From: Mytilus californianus | Lineage: Eukaryota > Mollusca > Bivalvia > Mytilida > Mytilidae | DNA length: 64,000 nt | NCBI RefSeq assembly: GCF_021869535.1 | Contig: NW_026262690.1 | Location: forward strand, 61,822,995-61,886,994 | Direction of reading: 5' to 3' | Shown: positions 43,758 through 56,369 of the stretch, piece by piece | Position numbering within the stretch: the first letter of the stretch is position 1 | Layout: every line of letters starts with the position of its first letter | Program-made: the position numbers and the translations under genes | Notes under the pieces: model-generated | The model's database searches: none | Told to the model about the DNA's origin: nothing | Seen by the model: only the letters and a program-made list of their open reading frames with translations

Positions 43758-44711
43758 GAAAACGGACAAATGTCCATGATGTCGGGAGCGAGAATGAATT
43801 CTCGACACTATAAATACTATTATTTTGATATTATGTCGTGCCAGCAAAACGGTTGTTTTGTTTTGGCTACTATAGATTTATATATTATATGTAATTAAAA
43901 GTTCCTACACTCGTTTTAGTTGAAGCTAGTGTTTATTTTGAAGACAGATTTGTTTTGGACAATTATTATACCGAAACAGATCTTATATGTATAAATATCA
44001 TGTTGATTTCCTTTCACTAAGGATTGTTTAATAATTAAAGATGAGGTTATCCCTTGTCTCAAAATCAGAGGTAATGCCTCTTGCTGTAAAATATCTGTAG
44101 CAGAGATTGTAGAAGTTCCACTCTAGATATAAATGATTAATAAAGGCAAGGCCTGCAGTGGCGCTAAATACTATTTTGTTGCAATTTGTTTAAAACTTAT
44201 GAACACTTTTGGTGAATATACTGATCTGTATTGGTCACTTCTGGTTAAGAAATTAAAAAAAAATATATAGAAGGTCAACTGATAATATGGTTAGAAACTC
44301 TGGTTATAGGTAGTGCTATATATATATACAATTGTTCAGCACACTAGCAGGATGGTAATAGATGATTACGCTCTTAGTCGGATGCCCTATCAAGAGAATT
44401 GTTCTCAAAACTCGTAAATAGAGTAAAATATAAAAAAAATGATAATAGAAGCGTATATGATGTAGAGTTGAGCTAGATGATGAAAGCTCAATAAATGACA
44501 AGAATGTCTCAGTTTAATACTGAAATGTAGATATTTTGGACTGGCCAGTCAAATATATACCTTGAAGGTATGATTCTTGAGAGTTGATCAGTAAGAATAT
44601 AGTAGATATTGATCAGTAAATAACGAGAGGTACACAACGAGGCACCTTCCGAAAAAGGCTGCGTGTACATGAAATATTCCCCAGATCGGATAGTAACTGA
44701 ATGTTGTTGAT

Positions 44712-45310
44712 TGCTCAAAAGAGATAGACACATGTTTGATCTAATTTCTGGTCAGTGTCTATGGAGCAAAGCATGACAAGAACGGATTTGCTAGAGAAAC
44801 GTTTCACAATGTTTGCAAGCCCGGATATGAGTATAAAAGTGGGATAAAAACTAGGCAATGTCAAATAATGTTGTCAAAACTGGAAGAATAAATAATAAAG
44901 AATAATAAGTTGATAGAAAGAGAAAATTGCTCAATAGAGATAAACACGAGATTGACCAGATCATTGGTCGATTTTTATGGAGTAAAGCTTAGCAAAAGCG
45001 GGTTTGCTTAAGAAATATTTCACAATATTTGCAAGCCAGAATATGAATATAATGAGTGAAATAATTATGTGATACAAGATAGGGCTGTAAAAAAAACTAA
45101 GAGAAGAAAAAAAAATAATAATTATTTAAGAATAGATAGGAACGACAAATTTGCTCAATAGAGATAGACACATGAGTGACCTAACTACTGGTCAGTGTTT
45201 ATGGAGCAAAGAATGATAAAACGAGTTTGCAAGAGAAGCATTTCAAAATGTTTGCAAGCCTGAATATCAGAATGAAAGGAAAAACATGAAACCACAGTTG
45301 ACAAAAATCA
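44712..45310 (+). repeat. Three imperfect tandem repeats of about 220-240 bp
   Basis: Each copy has 'ttgctcaa(a/t)agagata', 'ctggtcagtgt(c/t)tatgg' (second copy diverged), 'ggagcaaag' and 'ttgcaagcc(c/a/t)g(g/a)atat', starting near 44712, 44930 and 45158. They lie between gag and the 3' LTR, where pol would be expected. Confidence 0.7.
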
Positions 45311-46389
45311 AAGTACAAAAGTTCTGTAAGTGTAGGTGGTTAACATGAATGATCATATTCGTGTATTTCTTTTTGTATGTTCGTCAGCTTAAAAAAACAA
45401 TAATGAATTGGTTCTAGTTGAATTAAACCTTACAGACGAATGTATTTGGGGACCAAATCCTTAAAGGTGGGGGCAATGTAATGCCGGCCTTCCCCACTTT
45501 TTATAGTAAATCTGTGTCTGTATAGTTTCTGAAAATTATTGAGGATAAACGATAGATGTTAGTGAGATGTCCAATGTTGAAAATAATATAAGACCTGTAA
45601 TTTGTTATTTTGGCTGTTGTTTCAAGGATACGACAGATTTGTGTATGTTAGGAAGTTTTATTTCACTGATTCCATATTTTCGCGGTAATTACCTTGTTAG
45701 ACTATAAACTCAAATAAAACTCTTCTAATGATCTACTAATAAATTTAAAGTCAAAACCCATCTTTATTGATGAAGATCAATCCATGTTTACAAACAATAT
45801 CAACATTACGGGAATTTCCCTTGTGTGATCCATGGTTGCCGATTGGTAAACAATATGTAACAAGCTCTGCCATTGGTCAGTCGGAAGTATAAAAGCAAAA
45901 GCAACAACAGAACCGACGGAGTGTTGGTTTGACAAAGAATGGGAAGTGACAAACTTTAATAGAAGCTGGAATATGTCTGAGAAATACAGACAGGCGTTGA
46001 AAGTTAACTTTGTTTTAAATTAAGATTGTCGGTGCCGGTGACGGTGCTAAATACGGTTGTGGGTGACGGTGACGGTGTTAAATACGGTTGTCGGTACCGG
46101 TGACGGTGACGGTGACTGTGCCGGTGACAGTGCTATTGAAGTGATATTGAAGGTGCACATTAAGTGTTCTGTTGGCGGTTCCGACATGATTAATATGTCA
46201 TTTAATTTGTTATACTAAGTTGTTGTCTTCTATAATGTAGTAGGGTGTAATATCCTTAAATTGAGATAATAGAAAGATGCTAAATAAGTGACAACCTTGT
46301 TACTTGACTGTTGAATTATAGACTAGTTTTGTTTGTATATGTAAGACCAACCATTACCGGGGACCTGGCCAGACCAGTGAGAGAGCCAG

Positions 46390-46586
46390 CAGCAGTGGGA
46401 TCGACCCAGTAGTATCTTCCCGATTTTTAGAACTCTTTTAATTATGAAATAATAACCAGCAGTAGCTTGAAAACCCGAGGGAATCGCATGGATTCTAATC
46501 GAAGTGAAACCAGGTGCGTCGACACTCAAGGATAAGCGTCTCATGCTATTCATGTCTTGCACAGGCACTTATCTCTGAATTTTTTC
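46390..46586. other. Junction sequence after the truncated LTR
   Basis: 'gcagcagtgggatcgacccagtag' is a family B/D terminus fused directly to the broken LTR. The rest, to 46586, is not recognised. An 81-codon minus-strand frame here has no recognisable domain. Confidence 0.4.
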
Positions 46587-47036
46587 TTCCAAGTATGCCA
46601 ACCGTAATTATTTCGTCTTTTCACAGCCCTTTGGAAATATTAATCTCGCGGTGAATGATTAATGATAAAAAATATTTCCCCAAAACCTGTTAGTTTTTCT
46701 CTGAATAGAACTTATCATCCATATATTAAATTTGTAAAAGATTCCGTGAAAAAAAATCTAATAAGTGTTATTTGAGATTACGAGTTTCTATTTTTAGACT
46801 CAAATTTTCCCATTCCATCAATGTCATTCAGACTCTCTGGACTTTGCATATAAAATTGAGATACCTCCAAAACACATTTAATTTCAGCAATAAGATTTGA
46901 CCAATCGGAAACAAAGATATGTATAAGAGAAGGGAAAGATACCAAATGGACAATTATAATTAACCATTTACTTCGAGATTAATATTTCCAAAGGGCTGTG
47001 AGAAGATGAAATAATTACGGTTGGCATACTTGGGAA
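46587..47036. mobile_element. 450-bp element with 62-bp terminal inverted repeats
   Basis: 46587-46648 and 46974-47036 are inverted copies with only a few mismatches; the arms start TTCCAAGTATGCCAACCG and end TTAATCTCG. There is no coding capacity between them and no clear target duplication, so it may be a MITE or a rearranged palindrome. Confidence 0.6.
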
Positions 47037-47559
47037 GCCTGCTACGAATGATTCCGACAACAAAGGTAGGCGGGTCATACACCATTGTGTAGATAAATCA
47101 GTGTAGATTTACGGCATAACAAGTTTTAGTGGGGTAGACAACCGAGGAATCGAAATATAACGAAAGTTTGCGACCGATTGTAATTTCTAAAAAAAAGCGA
47201 GTCAAGTACCGTGTTTTATATCAAGGTATATAGGGGGAAAAAATTGGAGACAAGTGCATGTGATGTCTTGATAGGCAGTAGAACAAAATCGGTAAATCAG
47301 ACCACTATTCTAGTGTCATAAGATCTAATAATTTAAATCGCGAAATCATGTTTTTCGTGAGTTTAGACGCAAACATATCGTATCGGTCAACTAATTCCCT
47401 ACTGAAGGAGGTTTTTTTTGGTGATGAAACAAATCTTCTACTTGTAGGTTATATCCTTAATGTTATGGATAGTGAGATGCAACACTCGTTGAATTGTGGG
47501 TTATGCGATGACATCAATATACCTGAACGTGGAACTAAAGAATAAGTTGTTTTTTCTTA

Positions 47560-48240
47560 CACTCTTTTGTAAAGTTGCACAATTAGGGATCACTGGAACA
47601 ACGAGTGTTTGTTGAATTTCTCAAAATTCATGCATTTAGGTGGTTTAATTTTTGGCATATTCGTTATATAATTCGGTTCTCTACAAGTACAACTGTTCGT
47701 AGATTTGTAACTATGATTCTCCTTTTTGTAGATGAATCACTATGTAGATCCTTCAATAGGACAAAATGAATATTGTTGTTGATGTTGCCAAATATTAATG
47801 ATTGTATTTGAAGATTATGGTGTAGCTCTTTATATTTTTGAATAATCCACATATTCATACCATTGGAATAAACTCTTAATACAAAATCTTATCATGCAAG
47901 GCAATAAAAAAGAACCATTGAATATATTGCTTCAAGACCACCATCTCAGTGTTCAATTTACTAAAGAAATTTTAACTCTGTCATATGTTCCACATTCCCA
48001 CTATTGTCCATCTGCAGTTACGACCGGTTTTGTTATGTTCCTGTCTTTGATAATGAAACTGTATGCCAAGAGATGCATGAATTACCAGGAGGTGCTTATT
48101 TAGTGAACGCATCTGGTCATATTGCTTTGTCCAATTTCAACCGCTATATTTTATTTAAAAATAAAGTTGTCGTATGATTGCTAATGAGATAACTATCCAA
48201 CAAAGACAAATAAATGATTGCTTTTACATGGTTGGTTTTG
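47560..48240. other. Intergenic, nothing firmly recognised
   Basis: Frames of 60-70 codons are present but show no domain. At about 48.17-48.21 kb there is a short family A-like word ('attgctaatgagataactat'). Confidence 0.35.
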
Positions 48241-48284
48241 TGTTATGTATCGATCTGATGAGTTAATCCCTTTTCAACTGATTT

Positions 48285-48840
48285 TTATAGTTTGTTCTTA
48301 TGGAGTGATGGAGTGATGTTACACAACTGTCCCAGGTAAGGGGAGATTTCTATTGTGGTCCTGTCATGTGATGTTGTCGTTTTGGTGTTGTGTTTGACGT
48401 TGCCATTAAAGCGGGAGGTTTGGCATGCCACAAAACCAGGTTCAACCCACCATTTTTTTCTTAAAATGTCCAGTACCAAGTTTGGAAAATGGCCATTGTT
48501 ATATTATAGTTCGTTTCTGTGTGTGTTACATTTTTAATGTTGTGTTTTTGTTGTGTCGTTGTTCTCCTCTTATATTTGATGCGTTTCCCTCAGTTTTAGT
48601 TTGTAACCCGGATTTGTTTTTATCTCTATCTATTTATGAGTTTCGAACAGCGGTATTCTACTGTTGCCTTTATTTAGGCGCACGCAAACATGCTTAATCC
48701 CGCTACGCTCTATATGAGCCTATTTCAAGTCAGGAGCCTCTAATTCAATAGTTGTTGATTGTTGTTGAATATCATATTTGTTTTTCGTTTATTGTGTTGT
48801 ACATAAGACTACATTTGTGTGGTTGTTCCTGACCTTATAT
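48285..48840 (+). repeat. Family E-like dispersed repeat, long copy
   Basis: 'gcgggaggtttggcatgcca', 'ggttcaacccaccattttt' and 'ccaagtttggaaaatggcc' parallel the weaker copy at 8.7-8.9 kb. 'caagtcaggagcctcta' follows at 48.73 kb. Confidence 0.6.
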
Positions 48841-48949
48841 TGAAACTAACGTTGGTATACATCCTTTGAAATTTTTCCAAGGTGTTTGAAATTATTGCTT
48901 GTCGCATCAAATGTGCTTCTTGAACTTTTTATTTGAGATAACTTCCACT

Positions 48950-49620
48950 GGTCGATGCCTCTGCTATTGAGCAACAAGGTCATAGGTATATAACTATCCC
49001 GAAAACCATTAAATACATAAATTTACTGACATGCTCGTTCTTTAAAAAAATCTCCAGTGACCACAGGTGTACCATTTGTTTGATTGTGAGTTAATACTTT
49101 AGATGCAAAAGTGGTCATCTGATAATTGGAGTCTGGTATGATAAATTATATGTCGGGTATCTTTAAAGACTTTTTACAACGTCTTGACCAAATGTGCTGC
49201 TGGTGGACGTATTGTTTCTTAAACGTATCACCAGCCATGTATTAAGGACTCCTTTGCTGACATGAAATATAATTAATGCGAGAATTTCATGTTAATTTAC
49301 TGTTACTATTCGAATTACTAAGATTTTTCTTTCCTCATGCACATTTGGTCACTTGCCAGATTTTGCAGAAGTCTTTTGAATTTTTGGATTCTCTTCTCGT
49401 CACTATCATAGTTTATGAGGCCTTCAAAATGGTTTGATTCGAGTGCTACTGATCAGTCTTATGTAGATAAAATTTACGTCTTGAGTACTAAACTGATATT
49501 TTTGTTGAGTTTTTTTTTCATTTCTTGTTGGTGTTACTTTGAGTTTATGGTCATCACATTTTATACTTTCGGAGTCAAAAATTTGATTCCGAGATTACCT
49601 GATGAGAAGTTCGTCTTAGA
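48950..49620 (+). repeat. Degraded family D repeat
   Basis: 'ccactggtcgatgcctctgc' (48.95 kb) and 'gctgctggtggacgtattgt...gtatcaccagccatgtatta' (49.20 kb) are decayed versions of the junction at 11.88 kb. Confidence 0.5.
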
Positions 49621-49659
49621 AATGCGTAAATAGGATATCGTCTTTATAATTGTATATAA

Positions 49660-49828
49660 TAACTAGTATACATATTTGTTTAGAGGCCAGCTGAAGGACG
49701 CCTCAGGGTGCGGGAGTTTCTCGCTGCATTGAAAACCCATTGGTGGCCTTCGGCTGTTGTCTGCTCTATGGTCGGGTTGTTGTCTCTTTGACACATTCCC
49801 CATTTCCATTCTCAATTTTATAATAAAT
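49660..49828 (+). repeat. 160-bp repeat shared with RT-element 3' ends
   Basis: 'ctagtatacatatttgttta', 'aggccagctgaaggacgcct' and 'ttgacacattccccatttcc' match 28.72-28.87 kb, and 13.5 and 60.9 kb inverted. Confidence 0.75.
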
Positions 49829-49829
49829 G

Positions 49830-51900
49830 CAGTCGTCAGACTTAAAGGAACTTCTTCAGATGAAATTGAGTTTTTATTCACTAATGAACTTATATAATAT
49901 TAAATCATTGTTCTATTAACTATTCTTCTGAGAGAAAGTAATTGCATAATTTACTACAAATGTAGTTTTGAGTCGTCTTACTAAATGGGACTGATTTTAA
50001 AAAATGCCTAAGGAATTCACTTATGAACTTATATTTCAAAAAAAATATATTTTTGTGAGAAAATAGTTTATGGAAAAAAACCTCTACCGTGTTTAGACAA
50101 GTATTTGAAACTTTAAAGACTATTTTAATAAATATAAAAATCTCTTGTTATGAAATATAATTAAAAAAAAGATCTGATCTAAATAAAAATTACGTGAACA
50201 AATAATCAAATGGAACAGGCATCAATAATTTGTCGATTCTTTGAGAAAATACTTGAATATTTGAAAGACGAGTTATCCTTCTTAGAATAGCAAGCACAAT
50301 TTATATATAGAGTGTTAATATTTAGCATTTTCATGTAGTTTTGTTTCGGTTGTCCATCCGAAATATAATTTTTTACGTACTTACTTTTATTTATTAGTTC
50401 TTTTTGTTTTTTATTGAATATTTTAAATAAAAGAGGAGGAACAAATGCCCACTAAAATGAAAATTCACACTGTGTAAATTATTCTCTTATTTACATGTTT
50501 ATTTAATGTATGTCTCTATTCATGGGTACATTTGGAAAATTGTGTGTCAATGCCACACCTTTTTTGTTTATTCTGTATTCACATGTTTTTAATAAGCTAA
50601 TTTGGACAAGGCATGACGTTTACATAAGCATACAATTTAGAAAAAAATAACTGTTTAATTCAAAGATTCAATAATAATGGATAGTGATAAGGTATTTTTT
50701 ATATAGTGTATTATGTATGTTTTGTCTGTAACATTTGAATACATCTTGATCACACGCAATAATCATGAGGAAGGAAGAAGTGCATTTATCTTAACCATCT
50801 TTTAAAAGCTTAAGACATAACAATCTTAGTTTGCAATTAGTGGAATACAATTATAATTTGAATTAACAATGTGATTTATATTTAAAATTATTATCATATA
50901 GCTTTGAAACGTTATTACTGATTCCTTTAGCTGCGATGTTTAATTCACGTGAATGAGTTTAGTTTCTGAATCTATGGGAAATAATTTAATTTGTGTTTGT
51001 GTGTCAGTTAACTAGAAAAAAAATATACTTACCTGCTGTTTTAACAATCCATTTTACAATAAAATGGAAGGTTATTGTCTGTTTGTAATGTAAAGTATAT
51101 AAACGACTTTCAATATTCATTAAAGGGGCATAAGCTGCCATTTAGACAAAAAATTAAAATACGATTTTTTTTTTGGTTCAAACAGTTATAAACGCGGAAT
51201 AATGAAATAATATTTCGCTATTAGCAGTCAGTTTGGTGCAATTTGGTCAAAGAAAGATCGAAAACATCGCCAAGGTATTATTTACTTGCAAGTCAATAAT
51301 TCAAACTCAGTTGAGCCAGTATTCATGTAGTCCTAACTTTACCTTTAGCTAACGATGAGCTACGCGGTTTATTCTGGCTATTCCTACATTTTGAATTTAA
51401 GAGGTAAAATAGTAAAATTTTATGTTGGAGTTCCCAGAATTTTTATGTAAAACAATGGGATTATGTTGTAACAATACCTAACTAAAGAACCAAGGTAAAT
51501 CCAAGTAAATCTTGTGGAAAATAAAGAAAAGGAATAGTTTATATTACAATATTGTATTTAATAATTTCATAGCACATTTTGTGTAAATAATATTCAAAAG
51601 CAGAATATGAATTTATAGGCACAATGTTATTCACAAGCAATTGATATTATTTAGGCGAAAGCATTAATATATACAAGTAAATAATATCAATTGAAATATA
51701 AATATATTAAAATTGTAGTAATTATTCTTTGAAACAAAGCACTAAATTTTCAGTTACACTACATATTCATTGAAACAAAGCCCCGAAAAGTACACTAAAC
51801 TGACATTAAAACAGAGCACTTACACAGTAAGATATTGCACTAAATTGAACACACAAGAGAATACAAAGTCTTAATCAATGTGCAGGAGATAAGAAGCAGC
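49830..51900. other. AT-rich intergenic, nothing recognised
   Basis: Two kilobases without a supported ORF, known repeat word or transposon motif. The DNA is very AT-rich. Confidence 0.4.
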
Positions 51901-51962
51901 ATCTCCATACTGGAATGGCGTAAGTTCATCATTCTGTAACCTTGTTTTCAGTGTTTGAATAT

Positions 51963-52066
51963 AAAAAGAAGATGTGGAATGATTGCCAATGAGATGACTC
52001 TCCACAAGAGACCAAATGACAGTGTAATTAACAACTATATGTCACCGTACTGCCTTCAACAATTGA
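51963..52066 (+). repeat. Family A, short 5' fragment
   Basis: 'agaagatgtggaatgattgc' and 'gactctccacaagagaccaa' to 'gtcaccgtactgccttcaac'. Confidence 0.7.
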
Positions 52067-52117
52067 AGTCTGACATCTTTTTCCCTCTTTCTCTTTCTTG
52101 GAACAAGTTTCCCACCG

Positions 52118-52620
52118 GCTCAGGATTGGATAAGTGTGAGAGAATGGAAGGCTTCTTCTTGTCTCAACAACTTGAGCATGATGTTTGGGTGATGTGGCTT
52201 GACTAACTTCTTCAGTTTACTATGCCAACCTTCTAAATGATTTGTTGATCTAGGGCCTTCTGTGATTCCGTAGGCTTTGGGTGTTTTCTATCTACTAACT
52301 TGTTACATAGTCTCTGAAGTTAAGAGTTGGTGTATCAGTATCTTCGACTGTATTGGGTGGTAAAAGTGGCAGAACTGCAGCTCTGCGAACAAGTTGGTGA
52401 ATGTCGCCTTTTTCATTGTATGCAGTCTGCAAACCATGCTTCTGTGCATTTCTCCAGATACACTGAGTGTATTGAAAAAAGCACCTTTTAATGTTGATTC
52501 CTGGGAAGATTGAAGTGGCTGTGCTTCTGATGGCTATTTTGTAGTCGAGGAAATTCATGGCTGGTTGTAGAAGTATGTTGAATTCTTTGAGGCTAAAGTT
52601 GAAAGTGTTGGTTATACTAT
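52118..52620 (-). pseudogene. Decayed MULE-type transposase fragment
   Basis: Reading the minus strand, 52620-52295 gives LQPAMNFLDYKIAIRS, IFPGINIKRCFFQYTQCIW and HGLQTAYNEKGDI, matching the usual DFE-a / FP-GC-FHxxQ-w pattern of Mutator-like transposases (the expected FE appears as LDY, and FH as FQ). After stops and a frame change, 52283-52130 gives TEGPRSTNHLEGWHSKLKK, the NNxxEGWHxxLKK block that normally follows. A stretch between them is missing. The catalytic domain upstream (towards 52.7 kb) is not present. Confidence 0.6.
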
Positions 52621-52775
52621 TAAATGCTTTAACTACCTTTTCTTTAAAATAGTTTTGTTTTTCCGACTTTTAAATGCTTTTACTACTCTTTTTTTTTAAA
52701 TCATTTTATTTTCCAGACTACTAAATGCTTTTAATACCTTTTCTTTTAGACAATTTTATTTTCAAGAAATTCCAT
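52610..52775 (+). repeat. Minisatellite, about 60-bp unit, three copies
   Basis: 'taaatgcttt(t)a(a/c)tacctttt', a T run and 'ttttattttc(c/a)aga' repeat three times. It lies where the MULE remnant loses similarity. Confidence 0.65.
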
Positions 52776-53159
52776 ATTAGAAACACTTAATTATAACACT
52801 CTTGATACATGTTTTCAAACAAAAAAAAACATTTTTTTACTTAAATTTCAATTAAATAATTATTTTTATTGAATTTCCACAGGTGACTTTACTTGTGACC
52901 TAATTAGACACTAATATTAAACTTAAACAACATATTTTGCAATAGCAACATCTATTATTCTTCCCATAATCTCCCATGTAGAAATAGCCAGAATAGTAAA
53001 ATACAAAAAGTAGGAATAGCCAGAAGACACCGAGTTACGCATGCCCTAAGCGTGTTCAGTAAAAAAGGAAAGAATGTCAACATTGAAAAGTGAAACAAGG
53101 GAGACACATTAAAAAAAACATTTTTTTGGCCGATTCGGTCCAATAGTTATCATTCATAT

Positions 53160-54050
53160 CAAGGGGAAAAAAACATGATTTACATTCCTTAAATCAATGA
53201 CATGATATCAAACACCCCTGGAAAAATTCGTAATTACACAACTCCACGTGCTTCTCAGTCTTTTCATATTTATAGTTATCTTCATATCGGGTCGAATAAG
53301 TATCAACAGTCTTCGGAGGAAATCTCGATGGTAAACTAGATGGCGTCTAGTTTAAAATACGCTTAAAATGCTCATACATTATAACGAATCCATGCATTTT
53401 GAATTGTTGTTTTTTTTTTTTTGACATTTTGTAATTTGTATTTTCGTTTAAGTATGTTACGAATCAAATTTGAGAATTTAAGTCAAATTGGCGATCATGG
53501 ATTTGACAGTGAATGCCCCTTCAACAAAATTTGATATCTTTTTTAAAGATATATTATTTATTTGATTGATATAAGTTTAAACGTGTTACTGCATGGTCAT
53601 TCGTCATTTTATTGTTAACGTATAATACGATTATTCCTCGTGTAACACATTTATGTAACTTGTCTCTATCAAAACACCAATCAGGTATACCCATCTCCAA
53701 GAGTGGTCGAAGTATTTTTAAAATTCATGTATTTACATTTTGTTCGAAAATCTATAATAAATGAAAAATTCTTTCAATCATCAACATACTAACCTGCAAT
53801 TTATACGTATGATGTGAAGTTGGTCACAATTTAGAAAGTTTCAAAAGATGAGCCTGAATTAATTTTCGGACGGGATCAGTAATTCATTGCAGTGTTAATC
53901 CGAAAATTTACAGAATTTGGAAAGATGTATCAGACGACTAGGATTTAATTTCGGATAGGAACATAATAATATTAGAGTCTACGCCGCATGTCGTCAAATA
54001 CGACACGAGTTCATGCTACATGCAATCGCTTTTTTAATCTTGGTATCTAT
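53160..54050. other. AT-rich intergenic, nothing recognised
   Basis: No ORF, transposon motif or repeat family could be supported. Confidence 0.4.
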
Positions 54051-54057
54051 GATGATA

Positions 54058-54310
54058 GAAATAAGATGTGGTATGAGTGCCAATGAGACAACTCTCCATC
54101 CAAGTCACAATGTGTAAAAAGTAAACAATTATAGGTCAAAATACGGCCTTCAAAACGGAGCCTTGGCTCACACCGAACAGCAAGCTGTAAAGGGCCCCAA
54201 AATGACTAGTGTAAAACAATTCAAAAAGTAAAACCAACGGTCTAATCTATTTAAAAACGAGAAACACTTATGAACCACATCAATAGACGACAACCACTGA
54301 ACAGGATCCT
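54058..54310 (+). repeat. Family A, 5' part
   Basis: 'gaaataagatgtggtatgag', 'aactctccatccaagtcaca' and 'ggagccttggctcacaccga' to 'gacgacaaccactgaac'. Confidence 0.75.
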
Positions 54311-54329
54311 GAGTTTATTTTGTGATATT

Positions 54330-56340
54330 CTCCATTTTGACACTTCAAGTTATTGTATTCATGGTTATTATCATAAGTTTCCCAAAAGTAGTAATAACAC
54401 AATACATTAAACTAATGTATTAAAAAGAAAAAAAGGAATTAGAAACACGTTTAAGTCCACAACATTCTTTAAGTGCTTGTCCCAAATTATGAGCCTGTAA
54501 TTTAGTGCTTTTAGTTTGTTGTAGCATAAATCAGGCCATTGGTTTCCGTTTTTTAAATTGTTTCACATTTTGCCATGCAGGTGTCTTTTATAGTTTACTA
54601 TGGGTTTTGCTTATGGTTGAAGGCAGTATAGTGCCTTATAGTGGTTTACATCATCGTCCTTTGGTGTCGTTAGTTGTATCATGTCTCCTTAATTTTATAG
54701 ACTTTATAGGCAAATTGGTACAAATCACAGAGATAAATAGAAGAATGAATATCCTAAGGTCGAAATCAACATGCGACTTGGTAGATGAGAATAGCATAGA
54801 ATTATGAAATTATAATAGAATAAGACTGCAAAATGTTTTGAGGTAATCGCCTTCAATATGAATTGGTACAGATGCTAATGGTATTAATTCATAGTTTATT
54901 TACGAATTATTTTTTGTAGAAAAAAACTAAAACTATTATGCTTCAAATGTTTAGGTATTTAAAAGGGTTGATTGTTCAGATGTTCTCCTTCGATTATTGT
55001 AATCTCATTTTTGGGAATTGTTTTAGTCCAAACAAAAACACGTGCCATGTACACGAAATAAAATACATATGAAATATCATATATTCAACTGAAGTTATCT
55101 CACATCGTTTTGCTAGGTCCTAGTTTTGATTTTCAATTGCTTTTCCATGCAGTATCTATCTGATCTGCCGAAACTCGAACCAAAGCATGCTGTTCTTAAT
55201 TACCTTTTTTTTTTAATACGCACACATTTTAATGCATGTGTGGGCCTCAAAATATTTCAGTTGTGATCAATTTATTCCGGTATTAACATATTGGTACGAC
55301 TTTCACTACCCCTTCGTATCTTGAGGATTTATAAAATCGTGAACAAAGTGGAGACAATCCTTACAGCTTACAGTCCTGATCTTCACTCAAGACAACACGA
55401 TATGATAAAATGAAAACACAATAATATAATGTAATAAATTCTATGAAAAGTCCCCTGGGTATAGCACAAGGAATTTAATTGTAGAATTTCACAAACAGAA
55501 ACCTAAGTCTATTCCATTACTATCTCTAGTTTAATAACTTAAAGTGTATTCATGAATTTCTGTGTAAACAATAAGGAAAGGTTGAGAAACTATCAGAGAT
55601 TGAAAATTTCATTACGGCTTTCAGTTGTGATTTCATGCATTTGTGATCCAATTAGATTAAATATAAATTGTTATATTAACGATTCTTGTGTCAACAAAAC
55701 TGCTTCTCTGGCTATTAATATTGAGACATTAAGTATAATAAATGTCACCGTGAAGATTGTATTTACTTCATCTTTTATTAATGCCAGAAAACAGTTTTAA
55801 TTAGAAAAAAAAAGTTTCATCAAGGTATAATCAGGAAGCAGGAAAAAAAACTTGTAGAATCTTCAATGCAAACAAATATGACTTCATAAAGACGTGTATG
55901 ATAAAAGGATGTCTAGGGCATAATTATCCTGAAAATTGGTCCCTACTGGTGCCTCCAGAGTGACGCGAAATTATCAGTTTGTACTTTATACTTCTGCAAT
56001 ATTTTTATGTCACAATTTAATTTTGAGAATATTGTCATCCAATGACTTGAAGTATAAAAGGTCGAATAAACACTAACAGAATTCCTCCGATGCTCATTAG
56101 GATAGACACCATTATTTCCATACAAATTGTGAATGTTGTCTGACATGAAGGTTGTCTTTCCTTAGACCTATTATTCTGCCGATTGCTTATTGTGGAACCT
56201 ATATTAGAGACGTATCATGTAGGTGTATTGTTGTAGTCACTTTTGTTTTAACCTGTACAATTTGTCAATGAAATAAAATATTATCATAAATGTCAAATGA
56301 TTCTCTCCAGTTAAAAAAGAGAGGCGAAAGATACCAAAAC
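54330..56340. other. Intergenic, no gene recognised
   Basis: Frames of 100 codons (54505) and 82 codons (55552) exist but have no recognisable domain. The first is followed by 'cattggtttccgttttttaaattg...' text similar to the inverted family A at 28.4 kb, so it is probably repeat-derived. Confidence 0.4.
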
Positions 56341-56369
56341 TTGAAAATTATGATCTTTTTGATGACAGG

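Larger units (their letters stand above)
40343..46390 (+). mobile_element. LTR retrotransposon with gag only
   Basis: The left LTR is 40343-41552 (TG...CA, about 1.2 kb), followed by TGGTGGCAGCGGTGGGAT (41556-41573), a primer-binding site that fits a leucine tRNA 3' end. The right LTR starts at 45477 after the purine tract AAAGGTGGGGGCAA and is cut short near 46390, where it joins a family B end. Shared LTR sequence is about 900 bp with roughly a dozen or two visible differences, so the insertion is not very old. The interior has a broken gag (41645-43757), about 0.5 kb of unassigned sequence and a repeated 3' region. No protease, RT, RNase H or integrase was found, so the element was non-autonomous or deleted. 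Confidence 0.8.

Noticed and set aside
51955-52206. Plus-strand 83-codon frame
   Set aside because: It runs from a family A fragment into the antisense of the MULE transposase remnant.
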